Shown: positions 9,224 through 20,511 of the stretch, piece by piece | Layout of the letters: the number at the start of each line of letters is the position of its first letter | How positions within the stretch are numbered: position 1 is the stretch's first letter | Source of the DNA: Sphingomonas lacusdianchii | GTDB lineage: Bacteria > Pseudomonadota > Alphaproteobacteria > Sphingomonadales > Sphingomonadaceae | Assembly (NCBI RefSeq): GCF_022664395.1 | Contig: NZ_JAKRET010000011.1 | Location: 1-64,000 of the forward strand | Direction of reading: 5' to 3' | Length of the DNA: 64,000 nucleotides | Translations under genes and position numbers: made by a program | Notes under the pieces: generated by a model | What the model was told of the DNA's origin: nothing | What the model saw: the letters and a program-made list of their open reading frames with translations, nothing else | Databases searched by the model: none

Positions 9224-9748
9224 ATGCTCGAACGTCGATCAAGCAGGGCGTTATTAACATCGTTACGGTGGGGAATGGTCCTGTCAGGAGCTCTACCCCA
9301 TTTTCTGCTGATATCCATCCCGAACGTATTTATGTTCGCGATGGAGTGGCAGATGGGCTTCGTCCTTCTATTTGGAGGTTACGCAGCGCTGGGGCTAATA
9401 TGGGGAGCCATGGAAAAGGAGTCTGCCTCTAAGTACGGCGTCGAGGCACCGAGAAAAGCGATTATTCGGGCAGTGCTGCTCTTATTTATTCTCATTCTTG
9501 TGCCAACGATGACGAAAATAGGCACAGGGGTGGCGGAGGAAATGCAACGCTCAATCGCCAAACAGATGAGCCCCGAACGCCGGGAACCGGGCTTTTTATC
9601 TGTTGTGCTTCTTTGGCCGACGCTTTGGGCTATTATATGCGCCTACGCGCTAAAACCCGTGTGGGACACCGCAGTCGAAGCTATCAGAGTGAATTATATC
9701 TCTTCAAAACTGAATCTCGGTCCGAAACAACGGCAGCACAAGGACTAG
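9224..9748 (+). CDS. Membrane protein of unknown function
   Basis: 174 residues from the ATG at 9224. The frame opens further upstream, but that part is inside the IS3 end, so it is not used. I see four probable membrane segments: MVLSGALPHFLLISIPNVF, MGFVLLFGGYAALGLIWG, AVLLLFILILVP and FLSVVLLWPTLWAIICAYA. The polar tail ends LGPKQRQHKD. It converges on the next gene with 5 bases between stops. Base composition is lower in GC than the flanking DNA, which suggests separate acquisition. No family recognised. Confidence 0.6.
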   Translation: MLERRSSRALLTSLRWGMVLSGALPHFLLISIPNVFMFAMEWQMGFVLLFGGYAALGLIWGAMEKESASKYGVEAPRKAIIRAVLLLFILILVPTMTKIGTGVAEEMQRSIAKQMSPERREPGFLSVVLLWPTLWAIICAYALKPVWDTAVEAIRVNYISSKLNLGPKQRQHKD

Positions 9749-9753
9749 AACAG

Positions 9754-10587
9754 CTAAGACCACGAGGGACGAAAAGCGGGGATGAGCGTTTCTGGGCTAT
9801 CAACGAGACTGGCTACATAGGTTCCTTCCTCCTTTTCAAGCACGATGGTCTTTCCGTGTAGTTTATATAGGCGGTCCTGATGCGGGCTTTTTGAACCAGT
9901 CTCGGCTAGGGCAAATGCAAAGCTAGCTCGCCAGTCTGAAGACAAATAATGACGGAGTAGATCGACCGCTTGATAATAGTAACAGCGCTCTAGGACGCTA
10001 TGAGCGTCAGACTCTGTGCTCCACATCAAACGTCTTGCCTCCGCTATGACCGTCGGGGCTATCAAGATGACCGGGAGGGTGCCCCACCGCGGAACTGTGA
10101 GATCATGTTGGTCGTAGCCATCTCGGAGTTTGAGCGCGGTCTGCCCTTCTAACGACGAAACCTTCAATGAGAGAGCAATAGACAGTACCTCACCGTAGGT
10201 AGCACCATTAGCTGCATTGGGGATCACCTCCGATACAGAAATGGAGTGAATGCGAATCCCAGATAGATTGCCAAATGCGATTGAAGTGTTTGTAGAGGCA
10301 AGGACCAGTGACTCGACAAGACCCGCGTTTCCTACAATAAACCTCTCAAATTCATCAAATTCTGAGCGATGGCTTGATAACAGGGCGTCAACTTGCTCTC
10401 TAACTATCGGTCCAAGCTGGGTAAGCGTAGTCGCCTGGGCGGCACGGGCTTGGTCTGCAGCCGCGTCCCGCATTTCCAGTGTGGCGTCCTTAATAGTGCG
10501 GGTGTAGCGAGCAACATTATACGATAGATACGCCGCTATGGCAGCTGCACCGGCTGACACCAACGTCCCCATATCTGCTGGCGTCAT
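9754..10587 (-). CDS. Membrane-anchored protein of unknown function
   Basis: 277 residues. The N-terminus has one membrane segment (GTLVSAGAAAIAAYLSYNVA). A probable coiled coil (TIKDATLEMRDAAADQARAA) follows, then a soluble domain of about 200 residues that I do not recognise. The layout of one anchor plus coiled coil plus cytoplasmic domain resembles many phage- or stress-related proteins, but no motif supports a function. It lies in the same lower-GC patch as the convergent membrane protein, and 12 bases downstream of the SRAP gene in the same orientation. Confidence 0.6.
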   Translation of the reverse strand: MTPADMGTLVSAGAAAIAAYLSYNVARYTRTIKDATLEMRDAAADQARAAQATTLTQLGPIVREQVDALLSSHRSEFDEFERFIVGNAGLVESLVLASTNTSIAFGNLSGIRIHSISVSEVIPNAANGATYGEVLSIALSLKVSSLEGQTALKLRDGYDQHDLTVPRWGTLPVILIAPTVIAEARRLMWSTESDAHSVLERCYYYQAVDLLRHYLSSDWRASFAFALAETGSKSPHQDRLYKLHGKTIVLEKEEGTYVASLVDSPETLIPAFRPSWS

Positions 10588-10599
10588 AACAGAGAAACC

Positions 10600-11232
10600 T
10601 CAAACTACACGATCAAGAGCCATAAGCTGCGATGGGTATGGTGCAACGAGAGATGAGGCATCGTTCCAATCTGCGGAAAGCCATCGATCGAAGTCGTCCT
10701 CAAGCAAAATCACGGGCATCGCCTTGGGATGTATAGGCGCGACGACAGAGTTAGGCTCGGTCGTGAGGAATCCATAGGCATTGCCCCGCTCGGTCGGCCG
10801 CCAGATGCCAGCAAAGGCGAAGATCGGGCGGCTTGGCACGTCGAACCAATGCAACGGCTTTTTGCCATCATCGCCAGGAGCTAACCCGTACTCGGAGAAT
10901 GATGTGACTGGCACAAGGCAGCGCCTCGCCGGCGTGGTCAGCATCGACCGCCAGAAGCTGGAACTGAGATTCCGGACATTGGTCACGTACTTCGTCAGCT
11001 TCACCGTCGGGTCACGCTTACTCGGCACCTGCGTCGGCCCCCCCCACTCCATGCGCTCGATGCGTCGATCGTCGCCATCTTGCACGATGACGGCGCCATA
11101 GAACGGCGTCTTCTTCCCGGTCGGGAAGATATCACCCGTCGGGAACGTCTCATCGACCTCGTAGGGAGGGCGGATGCCGAACGTCGCAGCTACCTCGGCC
11201 TGCTTTGCCGTCAGCCTATACCGATTACACAC
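10600..11232 (-). CDS. yedK: SRAP-family abasic-site crosslinking protein (YedK/HMCES type)
   Basis: The family forms a thiazolidine crosslink with abasic sites in single-stranded DNA and shields them from error-prone processing. The sequence starts MCNRY, so Cys2 is available as the crosslinking residue. It has the conserved Asn in YVTNVRNL, the Glu in TSFSEY and the His in HPKAMPVILL. At 210 residues it is full length. It is grouped with HU and the ImuABC mutasome, which gives this part of the window a DNA-damage theme. I see no LexA-type box in front of it. Confidence 0.92.
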   Translation of the reverse strand: MCNRYRLTAKQAEVAATFGIRPPYEVDETFPTGDIFPTGKKTPFYGAVIVQDGDDRRIERMEWGGPTQVPSKRDPTVKLTKYVTNVRNLSSSFWRSMLTTPARRCLVPVTSFSEYGLAPGDDGKKPLHWFDVPSRPIFAFAGIWRPTERGNAYGFLTTEPNSVVAPIHPKAMPVILLEDDFDRWLSADWNDASSLVAPYPSQLMALDRVV

Positions 11233-11247
11233 CCGCGCCTCCTGTCG

Positions 11248-11271
11248 GCGCCGGCGACCGATCGCCGGCGC
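11248..11271 (-). terminator. Strong hairpin after the HU gene
   Basis: A perfect 10-bp stem (GCGCCGGCGA with TCGCCGGCGC) and a 4-base loop lie between the HU stop and the SRAP start. In the minus direction there is no T-run, so it may be an attenuating hairpin rather than a full terminator. Confidence 0.5.
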
Positions 11272-11278
11272 TTGTTCC

Positions 11279-11548
11279 TCAGAGCTTGTCCTTCAGGCCC
11301 TTGGCCGCAGTGAACGACACCTTCTTCGACGCCGCGATCGTCATGGCTTCGCCGGTCGCCGGGTTGCGGCCCTGACGCTCCGGTCGATCCTTGACGGCGA
11401 ACTTCCCGAAGCCAGGGATCGAGACTTCATCGCCCTTCGCTGCAGCGTCCGCGATCTGATCGAAAACCGCCGTGATCGCCTTCTTGGCGTCGGCCTCGCT
11501 CGATCCCGTCGCCGTGGCGACGCCCTTGGCCAGCTCGCTCATGTTCAT
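11279..11548 (-). CDS. HU-family DNA-binding protein
   Basis: Small histone-like protein that bends and compacts DNA, 89 residues. It begins MNMSELAKGV and shows the HU core VSIPGFGKFAVKDRPERQG with the arm region RNPATGEAM and the ending SKKVSFTAAKGLKDKL. The frame extends upstream, but AGGGAG is placed best for the ATG at 11548. Plasmid-borne HU or nucleoid proteins often reduce the cost of carrying a large plasmid; that role here is inference. Confidence 0.92.
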   Translation of the reverse strand: MNMSELAKGVATATGSSEADAKKAITAVFDQIADAAAKGDEVSIPGFGKFAVKDRPERQGRNPATGEAMTIAASKKVSFTAAKGLKDKL

Positions 11549-11589
11549 GCTATTCATGCTCCCTAGGAAAACGAGCGGGATCCTTACCC

Positions 11590-11766
11590 ATGACGAGCGA
11601 CGACACAAAGACCGTGCTGGATGAGGCGAACGCCCGGGCGGTTGCGCTGATGCTCGATAAGCTCGAGGACCACGACGTCACCGTGATCTATGAGACGGTC
11701 GGCGGGGTAGGGCCGATCGCCGATCTCGCTGCGGACGCGATGCAGGCCAGGAATATCGATTTGTAG
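11590..11766 (+). CDS. Small hypothetical protein, 58 residues
   Basis: Starts MTSDDTKTVLDEANARAVAL and ends MQARNIDL. It is acidic and probably helical, with no recognised domain. GGGATC precedes the ATG. It diverges from the HU gene, whose start lies 42 bases away, so the two may share a promoter region. Coding character looks good but there is no homology evidence. Confidence 0.5.
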   Translation: MTSDDTKTVLDEANARAVALMLDKLEDHDVTVIYETVGGVGPIADLAADAMQARNIDL

Positions 11767-11875
11767 GTGCCAGAGGTCGTTGTGGCTAAGCTGCGACGAC
11801 GGCTCGCGTCACGTAGGCTGGTTCCCCAAGGTCCACTGATACGGCTTCCGATCGAACGCCTGACATCGCGATTTG

Positions 11876-12319
11876 TCAGCCTGCGGCACAGGGATACGGA
11901 GATACTCGACCGATTGCGCCTGCCGCTGGATGGTCAACCTCACACGGTTGCAGCCATAGGAGGGGGTCGCTTTCCGCGACTACGGTCTCCGCATTCCACG
12001 ACTTGATCGGGTATTCGTCGGTGTGCAGGAATACGGACCGCGCGGCACCAAGGTTCGATAGATCGGCGATGCGGCAGGAGCCCTGGCCTCGCCGGCACTC
12101 GATGTGCAGGAAGGTCCGGCCGTCCATATCTGGACCCACGAGCGTTCCCTCGGCCGAGATGAACCCGGTGTCGCTCGCGCGGTCGTCCTTGTAGTCATAA
12201 AAGGTCTTCGGCGCGTACCGGACGGGCCGGTCCTCAGCCGTTTTTAAGAGCCAAAGGGACGCCGCAACGCCGATAACGGCAGCTGTCCCGAACCCAGCGG
12301 CGAAGCTCCGAGCACTCAA
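11876..12319 (-). CDS. Exported or membrane-anchored hypothetical protein
   Basis: 147 residues if it starts at the TTG at 12319, with GGGGGA about 7 bases upstream. The N-terminal helix FAAGFGTAAVIGVAASLWLL is a signal anchor or signal peptide. The soluble part contains paired cysteines (IECRRGQGSCRIADL, LQPCEVDHP, YPCAAG), which fits an oxidising compartment. The frame stays open far upstream, but that part is antisense to imuA and has no protein-like character. Family unknown. Confidence 0.55.
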   Translation of the reverse strand: MSARSFAAGFGTAAVIGVAASLWLLKTAEDRPVRYAPKTFYDYKDDRASDTGFISAEGTLVGPDMDGRTFLHIECRRGQGSCRIADLSNLGAARSVFLHTDEYPIKSWNAETVVAESDPLLWLQPCEVDHPAAGAIGRVSPYPCAAG

Positions 12320-12404
12320 GCGACGATCCCCCGAACCTCCCGCGTGACCGGGTACAATGCGCTGAACCGATCGAGATGGGCTTGACCAACGCCACTCGGT
12401 AACG

Positions 12405-12419
12405 GAACATAAAGGGAAC
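12405..12419 (+). promoter_or_regulatory. LexA-type SOS box in front of imuA
   Basis: GAAC, seven bases, GAAC. This is the reverse complement of GTTC-N7-GTTC, the known LexA operator of Alphaproteobacteria. It ends 18 bases before the imuA ATG. It predicts that the mutasome operon is repressed by LexA and induced by DNA damage. Confidence 0.75.
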
Positions 12420-12437
12420 GAGTAGAGTCTAACCCTT

Positions 12438-13199
12438 ATGCCCGCCGCCCTTGATTCATCAGCGCCGACCATAGCGCATCTTCGGACGATCGCCACACCC
12501 GCGACCGACTTCCGCATCATGCCTTTCGACGTCGACGCGATCGACGGGCGGCTTGGGGCAGGGGGCCTTCGCGCTGGCGCGCTACACGAGGCGACAGCGC
12601 AGAGTGCCACGATGGTCGACGACGCGGCAGCGACGCTCTTCCTCGCCAGCATCGTCGCGCGTGAGGCCGCTGCGACAGGCGGGCCGGTGTTGTGGGCCAG
12701 CTGCCGCGCGGACCTGTATGCGCCGGCGCTGGAGCAGATCGGGCTACCGGCTGCGGCCGTGATCCATGCCCAACCGCGCGACGACGCGGCCCTTCTGGCG
12801 GTGATCGAGGATGCGGTGCGTGACGGCACGCCGTCTGCGATCGTCGCGGAGGCAAGCAAAGTCTCTATGGTGGCCACCCGCCGTCTGCAGCTGGTCGCGG
12901 CCGAGGCTGACATGCCCGTCCTGCTTCTGCGCCGTCGACGCGGTCTGGGCGAGGATCCGCTTGCCGAACCATCTGCGGCCTGGACGCGCTGGCGGATCGG
13001 CACCGCACCGTCCGAGCGGCTTGAAGTCGCGGGTGTAGGAAGGGCGAGATGGGCAGTGGAGTGCGCTCGCCAGCGTGGGGGAGAGGGGTTCTCCCTGATT
13101 GTGGAGGGCAGCGATGAGACGGGTCGTCTCGCTGTTCCTGCCGGACTTGGCCATCGAGCGGCTGAGACGGTTGGAACGGTCCGCTTCGCGGCAGCCTGA
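12438..13199 (+). CDS. imuA: ImuA, SOS-induced mutagenesis accessory protein
   Basis: 253-residue RecA-like accessory protein of the ImuA-ImuB-DnaE2 translesion mutasome. It has the family start (FDVDAIDGRLGAGGLRAGALHEA), a VLWASCRADLYAPALEQIGL segment, a VSMVATRRLQLVAAEADMP region and an RWRIGTAPSE motif. The Walker A glycine-rich loop of RecA is not conserved, as usual for the family. It overlaps imuB by 86 bases, so translation is coupled. Confidence 0.93.
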   Translation: MPAALDSSAPTIAHLRTIATPATDFRIMPFDVDAIDGRLGAGGLRAGALHEATAQSATMVDDAAATLFLASIVAREAAATGGPVLWASCRADLYAPALEQIGLPAAAVIHAQPRDDAALLAVIEDAVRDGTPSAIVAEASKVSMVATRRLQLVAAEADMPVLLLRRRRGLGEDPLAEPSAAWTRWRIGTAPSERLEVAGVGRARWAVECARQRGGEGFSLIVEGSDETGRLAVPAGLGHRAAETVGTVRFAAA

Positions 13200-14903
13200 A
13201 CTGCCTGTCCTCGAGCTGCCGGTAGATGACGACCCCGGCGCCTGTTCGGTGCCGCGGGGCGGCGGTTGGCGGCCAGGTGCGCGGTGGGCACGCGAAGGCC
13301 TGCCTTCCCGCGCCGACGTCGAGACGCAGATCGCGGCGCTGCCAACACATGCGCAGCCGCCTATGCGCGAGCTCGGCCGGCGATCGGAGGCAGCAAGCCA
13401 CCCTTATAAGACCGTGATCGCAGGGCATCCGGCGCCAAAAGCATCGCCGTTGGATATTAAAACCCATGGCTTTCCACCCTTGGCGCTTATCGGGAAGGCT
13501 GGCCGGCGCGAGGAGGTGGTTGCTGCCTGCGAAGGCGCACGGGCGCTTGGCATCCATCCCGGTATGGCTGCGACCCATGCGCGCGCGCTCGTATCGGATC
13601 TTGATTTCCGTCCGGCCGAGCCGGAGGCTGATGCTGCACTCCTCGACCGCTTGGCGCTGTTCGCGGTTCGGCGCTGGTCTCCGATTGCTGCTGTCACGCC
13701 CGCCGATGGGCTCTGGATCGACCTTGCTGGCTGCGCGCATCTGCATGGTGGTGAGGAGCGGTTCTGCAGGCGGCTGATTGCCTTCTGCCGTCGTGCCGGC
13801 TTCACCGCACGCGTGGCCGTCGCTGACACCGCAGGCGCGGCCCACGCCCTCGCTCGCTTCGGCCGCAGCGAGCTGACCCGCGTCGAGCCGGGCGCAACCG
13901 CCAGTGCAATCTCGCCGCTGCCGATCGTCGCCTTGCGCTTGGCGCCGAGCGCCATCAGCGCTGCCAAACGCTTCGGCTTCGAGACAGTAGCGGATCTGCT
14001 GCCGGTCGCGCGTGGGCCACTGGCGCGTCGGCTCGGTCTGCCGGCAATCACGCGTCTGGACCAGGCGCTTGGCGCGGTCGCCGAGCCAATCACCCCGCGC
14101 GAAGATGCCGAGGTTCCTGTCGTCGAGCGGCGCCTCCTCGAGCCGATCGGCACGGCCGAGGCGATCGAACAAGTCATGGGTGACCTGCTGAACGACCTTG
14201 CGCAGGTCCTGCAGGCGCGAGGCTTGGGCGCACGGGCACTCCGCCTCACGGCCTTGCGCGTCGACGGCACGGAACAGGTCGTGGGTGTCGGCACGTCGCG
14301 GCCGACGCGCGAGGTATCGCACCTTCTCAGGCTCCTGAAGCTCAGGATCGAGCGGATCGACCCTGGCATGGGCCTCGAGCAATTCTGGCTGGTCGCGCCG
14401 CATACCGAACCGCTGGATGCGGTCGACCTTGGCGCCGTCCTCGCCGGCGAGGCGCTGGTGCGGGACCCGGCGCGCCTCGTCGACGTCATCGCCGGCAGGA
14501 TTGGAGGCTATGCCGTCTACCGGCTTGCCCCCGTCGAAAGCCATGTGCCGGAGCGGGCCGTCACCCGCTCCGACCCGGTGGAGATGCCAGGATCGTGGCC
14601 GGCATGGAAGCGCCCGATCCGCCTCTTTGCCCGGCCGGAACCGCTGGCGCGCGTGATGGCGCTGATGCCGGACCAGCCACCGCGTCGGTTCGAGTGGCGG
14701 GGCAAGACCTACAAGATCATTGCAGGCGACGGCCCCGAGCGCGTGCATGGCGAATGGTGGCGGCGCGATGCCGAGATATGGGCGGTCCGCGACTATTACC
14801 GCGTCGAGGATGAGGCCGGGGGGCGGTATTGGGTCTTCAGGCGGGGTGACGGTTTCGAGGACGAGACCGGCGACCTGTCCTGGTGGATGCACGGGGTCTT
14901 CGG

Positions 14904-14907
<4 letters not shown>
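13114..14907 (+). CDS. imuB: ImuB, catalytically inactive Y-family polymerase homologue
   Basis: 597 residues from the ATG at 13114, with GTGGAGGG upstream. ImuB bridges ImuA, DnaE2 and the beta clamp. It starts [17 protein letters not shown], where active Y-family enzymes would carry their first catalytic acidic pair, so it should not polymerise by itself. The Y-family fold continues through [16 protein letters not shown], and a C-terminal clamp and partner region follows. It is about 100 residues longer than many homologues, owing to an N-terminal insertion around residues 25-130. The stop overlaps the dnaE2 start as ATGA. Confidence 0.93.
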
Positions 14908-18170
<3,263 letters not shown>

Positions 18171-18173
18171 TCC

Positions 18174-18461
18174 GTGTCGACGTTGCCTCGGCACCAGCGC
18201 GTAGTGATCGCGCTGTCGGTGCACATCCTGCGTGCCGGCGTGGCCAGGTGCTCGGAGACGACCATCGACGGCATGGAAGTCCGTCTCGCGTTACGCTGTC
18301 TTCTGCCCCACTGCCCTGAACGCTGGCCCCTCGAGCTCTATTGGGATGCAGCATCCCAGACGAACGAAATTGGCAGAGCCCAAGGCGTGACGGCCGCGTT
18401 TAACGGGATCGTTCGCCAGCTTCGCAAGGCGGGACGGTATGAGGACGTATCACCGCTGTGA
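18174..18461 (+). CDS. Hypothetical protein downstream of dnaE2
   Basis: 95 residues from a GTG 3 bases after the dnaE2 stop. It contains WPLELYWDAASQTNEIGRAQ and a basic C-terminus (FNGIVRQLRKAGRYEDVSPL). It could be the last cistron of the SOS operon. Its stop overlaps the next GTG by four bases (GTGA), which supports both small genes. Function unknown. Confidence 0.55.
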   Translation: MSTLPRHQRVVIALSVHILRAGVARCSETTIDGMEVRLALRCLLPHCPERWPLELYWDAASQTNEIGRAQGVTAAFNGIVRQLRKAGRYEDVSPL

Positions 18462-18697
18462 GCAAACGGCCGACGATCGAGGCACCGTACAAAACGCTCG
18501 GCGAATGGGCGACCGATCGCGCCGACATGCGGATTGCATGCGTCTGCGGTCGGAGCATGAATATGCCGGCAGGCCAAATCCTCGAACGGTTTCACGGCGA
18601 CGGCGACGTCGCATCCAAGGTCATTCGGTTGCGATGCCGAGGATGTGGTCGCCGTGGCCATGCTTCTGTATCGTCGGTGCCGATCCTGCGCCGCTAA
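18458..18697 (+). CDS. Small zinc-ribbon-like hypothetical protein
   Basis: 79 residues. A cysteine pair (ACVCGRSM) and a second pair (RLRCRGCGRRGH) could bind zinc. It is coupled to the preceding frame by a GTGA overlap. Small proteins of this kind are common on sphingomonad replicons, but I cannot assign a role. Confidence 0.55.
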   Translation: MSKRPTIEAPYKTLGEWATDRADMRIACVCGRSMNMPAGQILERFHGDGDVASKVIRLRCRGCGRRGHASVSSVPILRR

Positions 18698-18701
18698 GGC
18701 A

Positions 18702-18908
18702 TCAGGCGTCGCCAACCGTCAGGGTAGACCTTCCGCCGTCCGCCTTTCCGGCCATGCCGGGCACCTCATCAAGCTGACGAAGATCGGTGAATTTGCCGCG
18801 CTCCTCACGGTAGCGCACAATCTCGAAACCATGGCCTTTGAGTTCGGGAACGCCATCCAGCTGCTCGGCCGTCGCTGTGTTTACGTTGACGAGAGATGTG
18901 TCGCTCAT
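18702..18908 (-). CDS. Helix-hairpin-helix (ComEA-like) small protein
   Basis: 68 residues from the ATG at 18908, with AAAGGA just upstream. VNVNTATAEQLDGVPELKGH then RGKFTDLRQLDEVPGM matches the helix-hairpin-helix pair used for non-specific DNA binding in ComEA and related proteins. There is no signal peptide, so it is likely cytoplasmic. It is convergent with the zinc-ribbon-like gene, 4 bases apart. Confidence 0.75.
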   Translation of the reverse strand: MSDTSLVNVNTATAEQLDGVPELKGHGFEIVRYREERGKFTDLRQLDEVPGMAGKADGGRSTLTVGDA

Positions 18909-18994
18909 GGTCATCCTTTTCGTTTGCCGGTAGCAAACCGATAGGAGCCCCTCCCGGTTCAGACTGCCGCGGGAACGGCGAGAAAGGGTGACCA

Positions 18995-19258
18995 ATGGCC
19001 AACCATGACGCTCCCGAAAGCCCGAGCGATATTCGCGCGCTGCTCGCCCATCTGCTCGCTGGCGTCACTGGCAAGTCCGAAGCGCACTGGGAAAAACTGA
19101 TAGGCGAGGTGACGGCTTTGCCCATCGCATTCAATCCCCGGTCAAATTGGAGGATTGATCCGAACGGCACCAAGAAGGAAATCGAAGCCATCGAGAAAGC
19201 CGCCGAGATTGTGCGCCAAGCGCATCCCTACGTCCCATCACCAAAAACCCTGACCTAA
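18995..19258 (+). CDS. Hypothetical protein, 87 residues
   Basis: Starts MANHDAPESPSDIRALLAHL after AAAGGGTGACC. It is mostly helical, with WEKLIGEVTALP and KEIEAIEKAAEIVRQAHPY. It ends overlapping the convergent XRE regulator by four bases. No family recognised. Confidence 0.6.
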   Translation: MANHDAPESPSDIRALLAHLLAGVTGKSEAHWEKLIGEVTALPIAFNPRSNWRIDPNGTKKEIEAIEKAAEIVRQAHPYVPSPKTLT

Positions 19259-19452
19259 TCGCCGAAGATTTCGGCAATCGGTCGACTGAAAAGGCGTGCG
19301 ATCCGGAACGCGCTACACAACGATGGATCGTGCTTCCCCGTTTCGATCGCGTTGACCGCTTGCCGTGAGATCTGAAGCCTTTCAGCGAGCTGTGCTTGGC
19401 TCCAACCACGCTCTTTGCGGAGGACCTTCAGCCTGTTGTAAAGACCTGCCAC
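19255..19452 (-). CDS. XRE-family transcriptional regulator
   Basis: 65-residue single-domain helix-turn-helix repressor. The motif WSQAQLAERLQISRQAVNAI is the canonical Cro/CI recognition unit, and the ending FSRPIAEIFGD is typical of this short subgroup. It probably regulates itself or the adjacent membrane/SGNH pair, which reads in the same direction. Confidence 0.9.
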   Translation of the reverse strand: MAGLYNRLKVLRKERGWSQAQLAERLQISRQAVNAIETGKHDPSLCSAFRIARLFSRPIAEIFGD

Positions 19453-19455
19453 GGC

Positions 19456-19947
19456 TTAGAACGTGACAACGACGGCTTGGCGGACGAGCCGGTGAGCGCT
19501 TGGTGAGGTCGACCGGGCACCTAGCGAGCGTTGTGTTGGTCGTGGCGCACTCACCATCCGAGCGACTGAGTTATAACTGACAGGGTGGATGCCGTCTTGT
19601 GTGCGAAAGGCGTCTAGGTGCACCACCGTATCGCCGTAGGTCATGGCAACAGTCCTAACGATCGCTGAGGCAGCCGGGTTATACGGCGCGATCCAAACGA
19701 CGCGGGACGCAGCGGTTCTACGCCGCATGACGTGCAGATTTTGGAGAAGCTTAGGGCTGCGCGGATCGTTCGAACCGAGCGCTATGACAACGAGGCTGGC
19801 GGACAGCTTCTCAGGGGAGGACCGCAGCGCGTCACTGGAAGATGCGCCAACACGAGCGCGCATCTCGCACTGAATGCCCGACATCGCCAACGCTGCGGCG
19901 GTGCCAACTGCGGTGCTGTCACCGAGGATGAGGCAGAACGGGATCAT
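19456..19947 (-). CDS. SGNH-like hydrolase fold protein
   Basis: 163 residues from the ATG at 19947, which overlaps the preceding gene stop as ATGA. LILGDSTAVGTAAALA carries the GDS motif, VIALGSNDPRSP the Asn block and DGIHPVSYNSVARMV the Asp-x-x-His block. A signal peptide is not obvious. Some of these plasmid proteins may be esterases or peptidoglycan- or phage-related hydrolases; the substrate is unknown. Confidence 0.65.
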   Translation of the reverse strand: MIPFCLILGDSTAVGTAAALAMSGIQCEMRARVGASSSDALRSSPEKLSASLVVIALGSNDPRSPKLLQNLHVMRRRTAASRVVWIAPYNPAASAIVRTVAMTYGDTVVHLDAFRTQDGIHPVSYNSVARMVSAPRPTQRSLGARSTSPSAHRLVRQAVVVTF

Positions 19948-20261
19948 TTGTGACCCAGCAGGGCCAGTACGATAGCGAGCGACATGACGAACAGGGAAAG
20001 CCAGATGGCGATCTGCCCGTAAATGTGGAGTACGACGCCCACCCAGGTATAACGCCGGCGCAGCATGACGCCGCTCCCGACCGCGATGAAGAAGGCAATC
20101 GTGGTCGGCATCGTGATCGAAGGCGATCGATGTAGAACGGCCTCCGCAAGGGGCATCAGCCCGACCGCCATCACCAGCAACCACGAGAACCCAAAAAGCA
20201 GATTGCTGCGTAGATCGAGAGGCTCGTGGTTATCGGTGCGGTGCGCAGAAATGCTTGCCAT
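19944..20261 (-). CDS. Small membrane protein
   Basis: 105 residues with three membrane helices: LLFGFSWLLVMAVGLMPLAE, TIAFFIAVGSGVML and IAIWLSLFVMSLAIVLALLG. Translation is coupled to the SGNH-like gene. No family recognised. Confidence 0.65.
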   Translation of the reverse strand: MASISAHRTDNHEPLDLRSNLLFGFSWLLVMAVGLMPLAEAVLHRSPSITMPTTIAFFIAVGSGVMLRRRYTWVGVVLHIYGQIAIWLSLFVMSLAIVLALLGHK

Positions 20262-20302
20262 TGCCTCGCTCCAATGCCAACCTCCATGCGGAGGTTAGCG
20301 TC

Positions 20303-20509
20303 ATGCCAGAATTTGATCTGTCGCTATACAACGCGACACGGGATAGGCCGGGTGGCCCCCTCGTCGTGGTTGATGATGCCGACGACGCGCCGACTTTGCA
20401 GCCGTTCGCGGACGCGAGCGGCCGTTGGACCCAAGGGGGCACCATCGGGTATCTCCTCGCATACGGCCTGCTCGCCGGCGGGCTGCTCTATTGCGCGTAT
20501 TTCCTGTAG
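20303..20509 (+). CDS. Small tail-anchored hypothetical protein
   Basis: 68 residues from the ATG at 20303, with a strong GGAGG upstream. The polar N-terminus (MPEFDLSLYNATRD) leads to one C-terminal helix, GYLLAYGLLAGGLLYCAYFL. It is convergent with traG, 2 bases apart. Confidence 0.6.
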   Translation: MPEFDLSLYNATRDRPGGPLVVVDDADDAPTLQPFADASGRWTQGGTIGYLLAYGLLAGGLLYCAYFL

Positions 20510-20511
20510 GG

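Noticed and set aside
12320..13348. Upstream extension of the minus-strand frame that ends at 11876 (490 residues in total)
   Set aside because: The part above 12319 is antisense to imuA and imuB, is Arg/Ser/Pro-rich shadow sequence, and has no protein-like motifs; only the 147-residue C-terminal part is kept.
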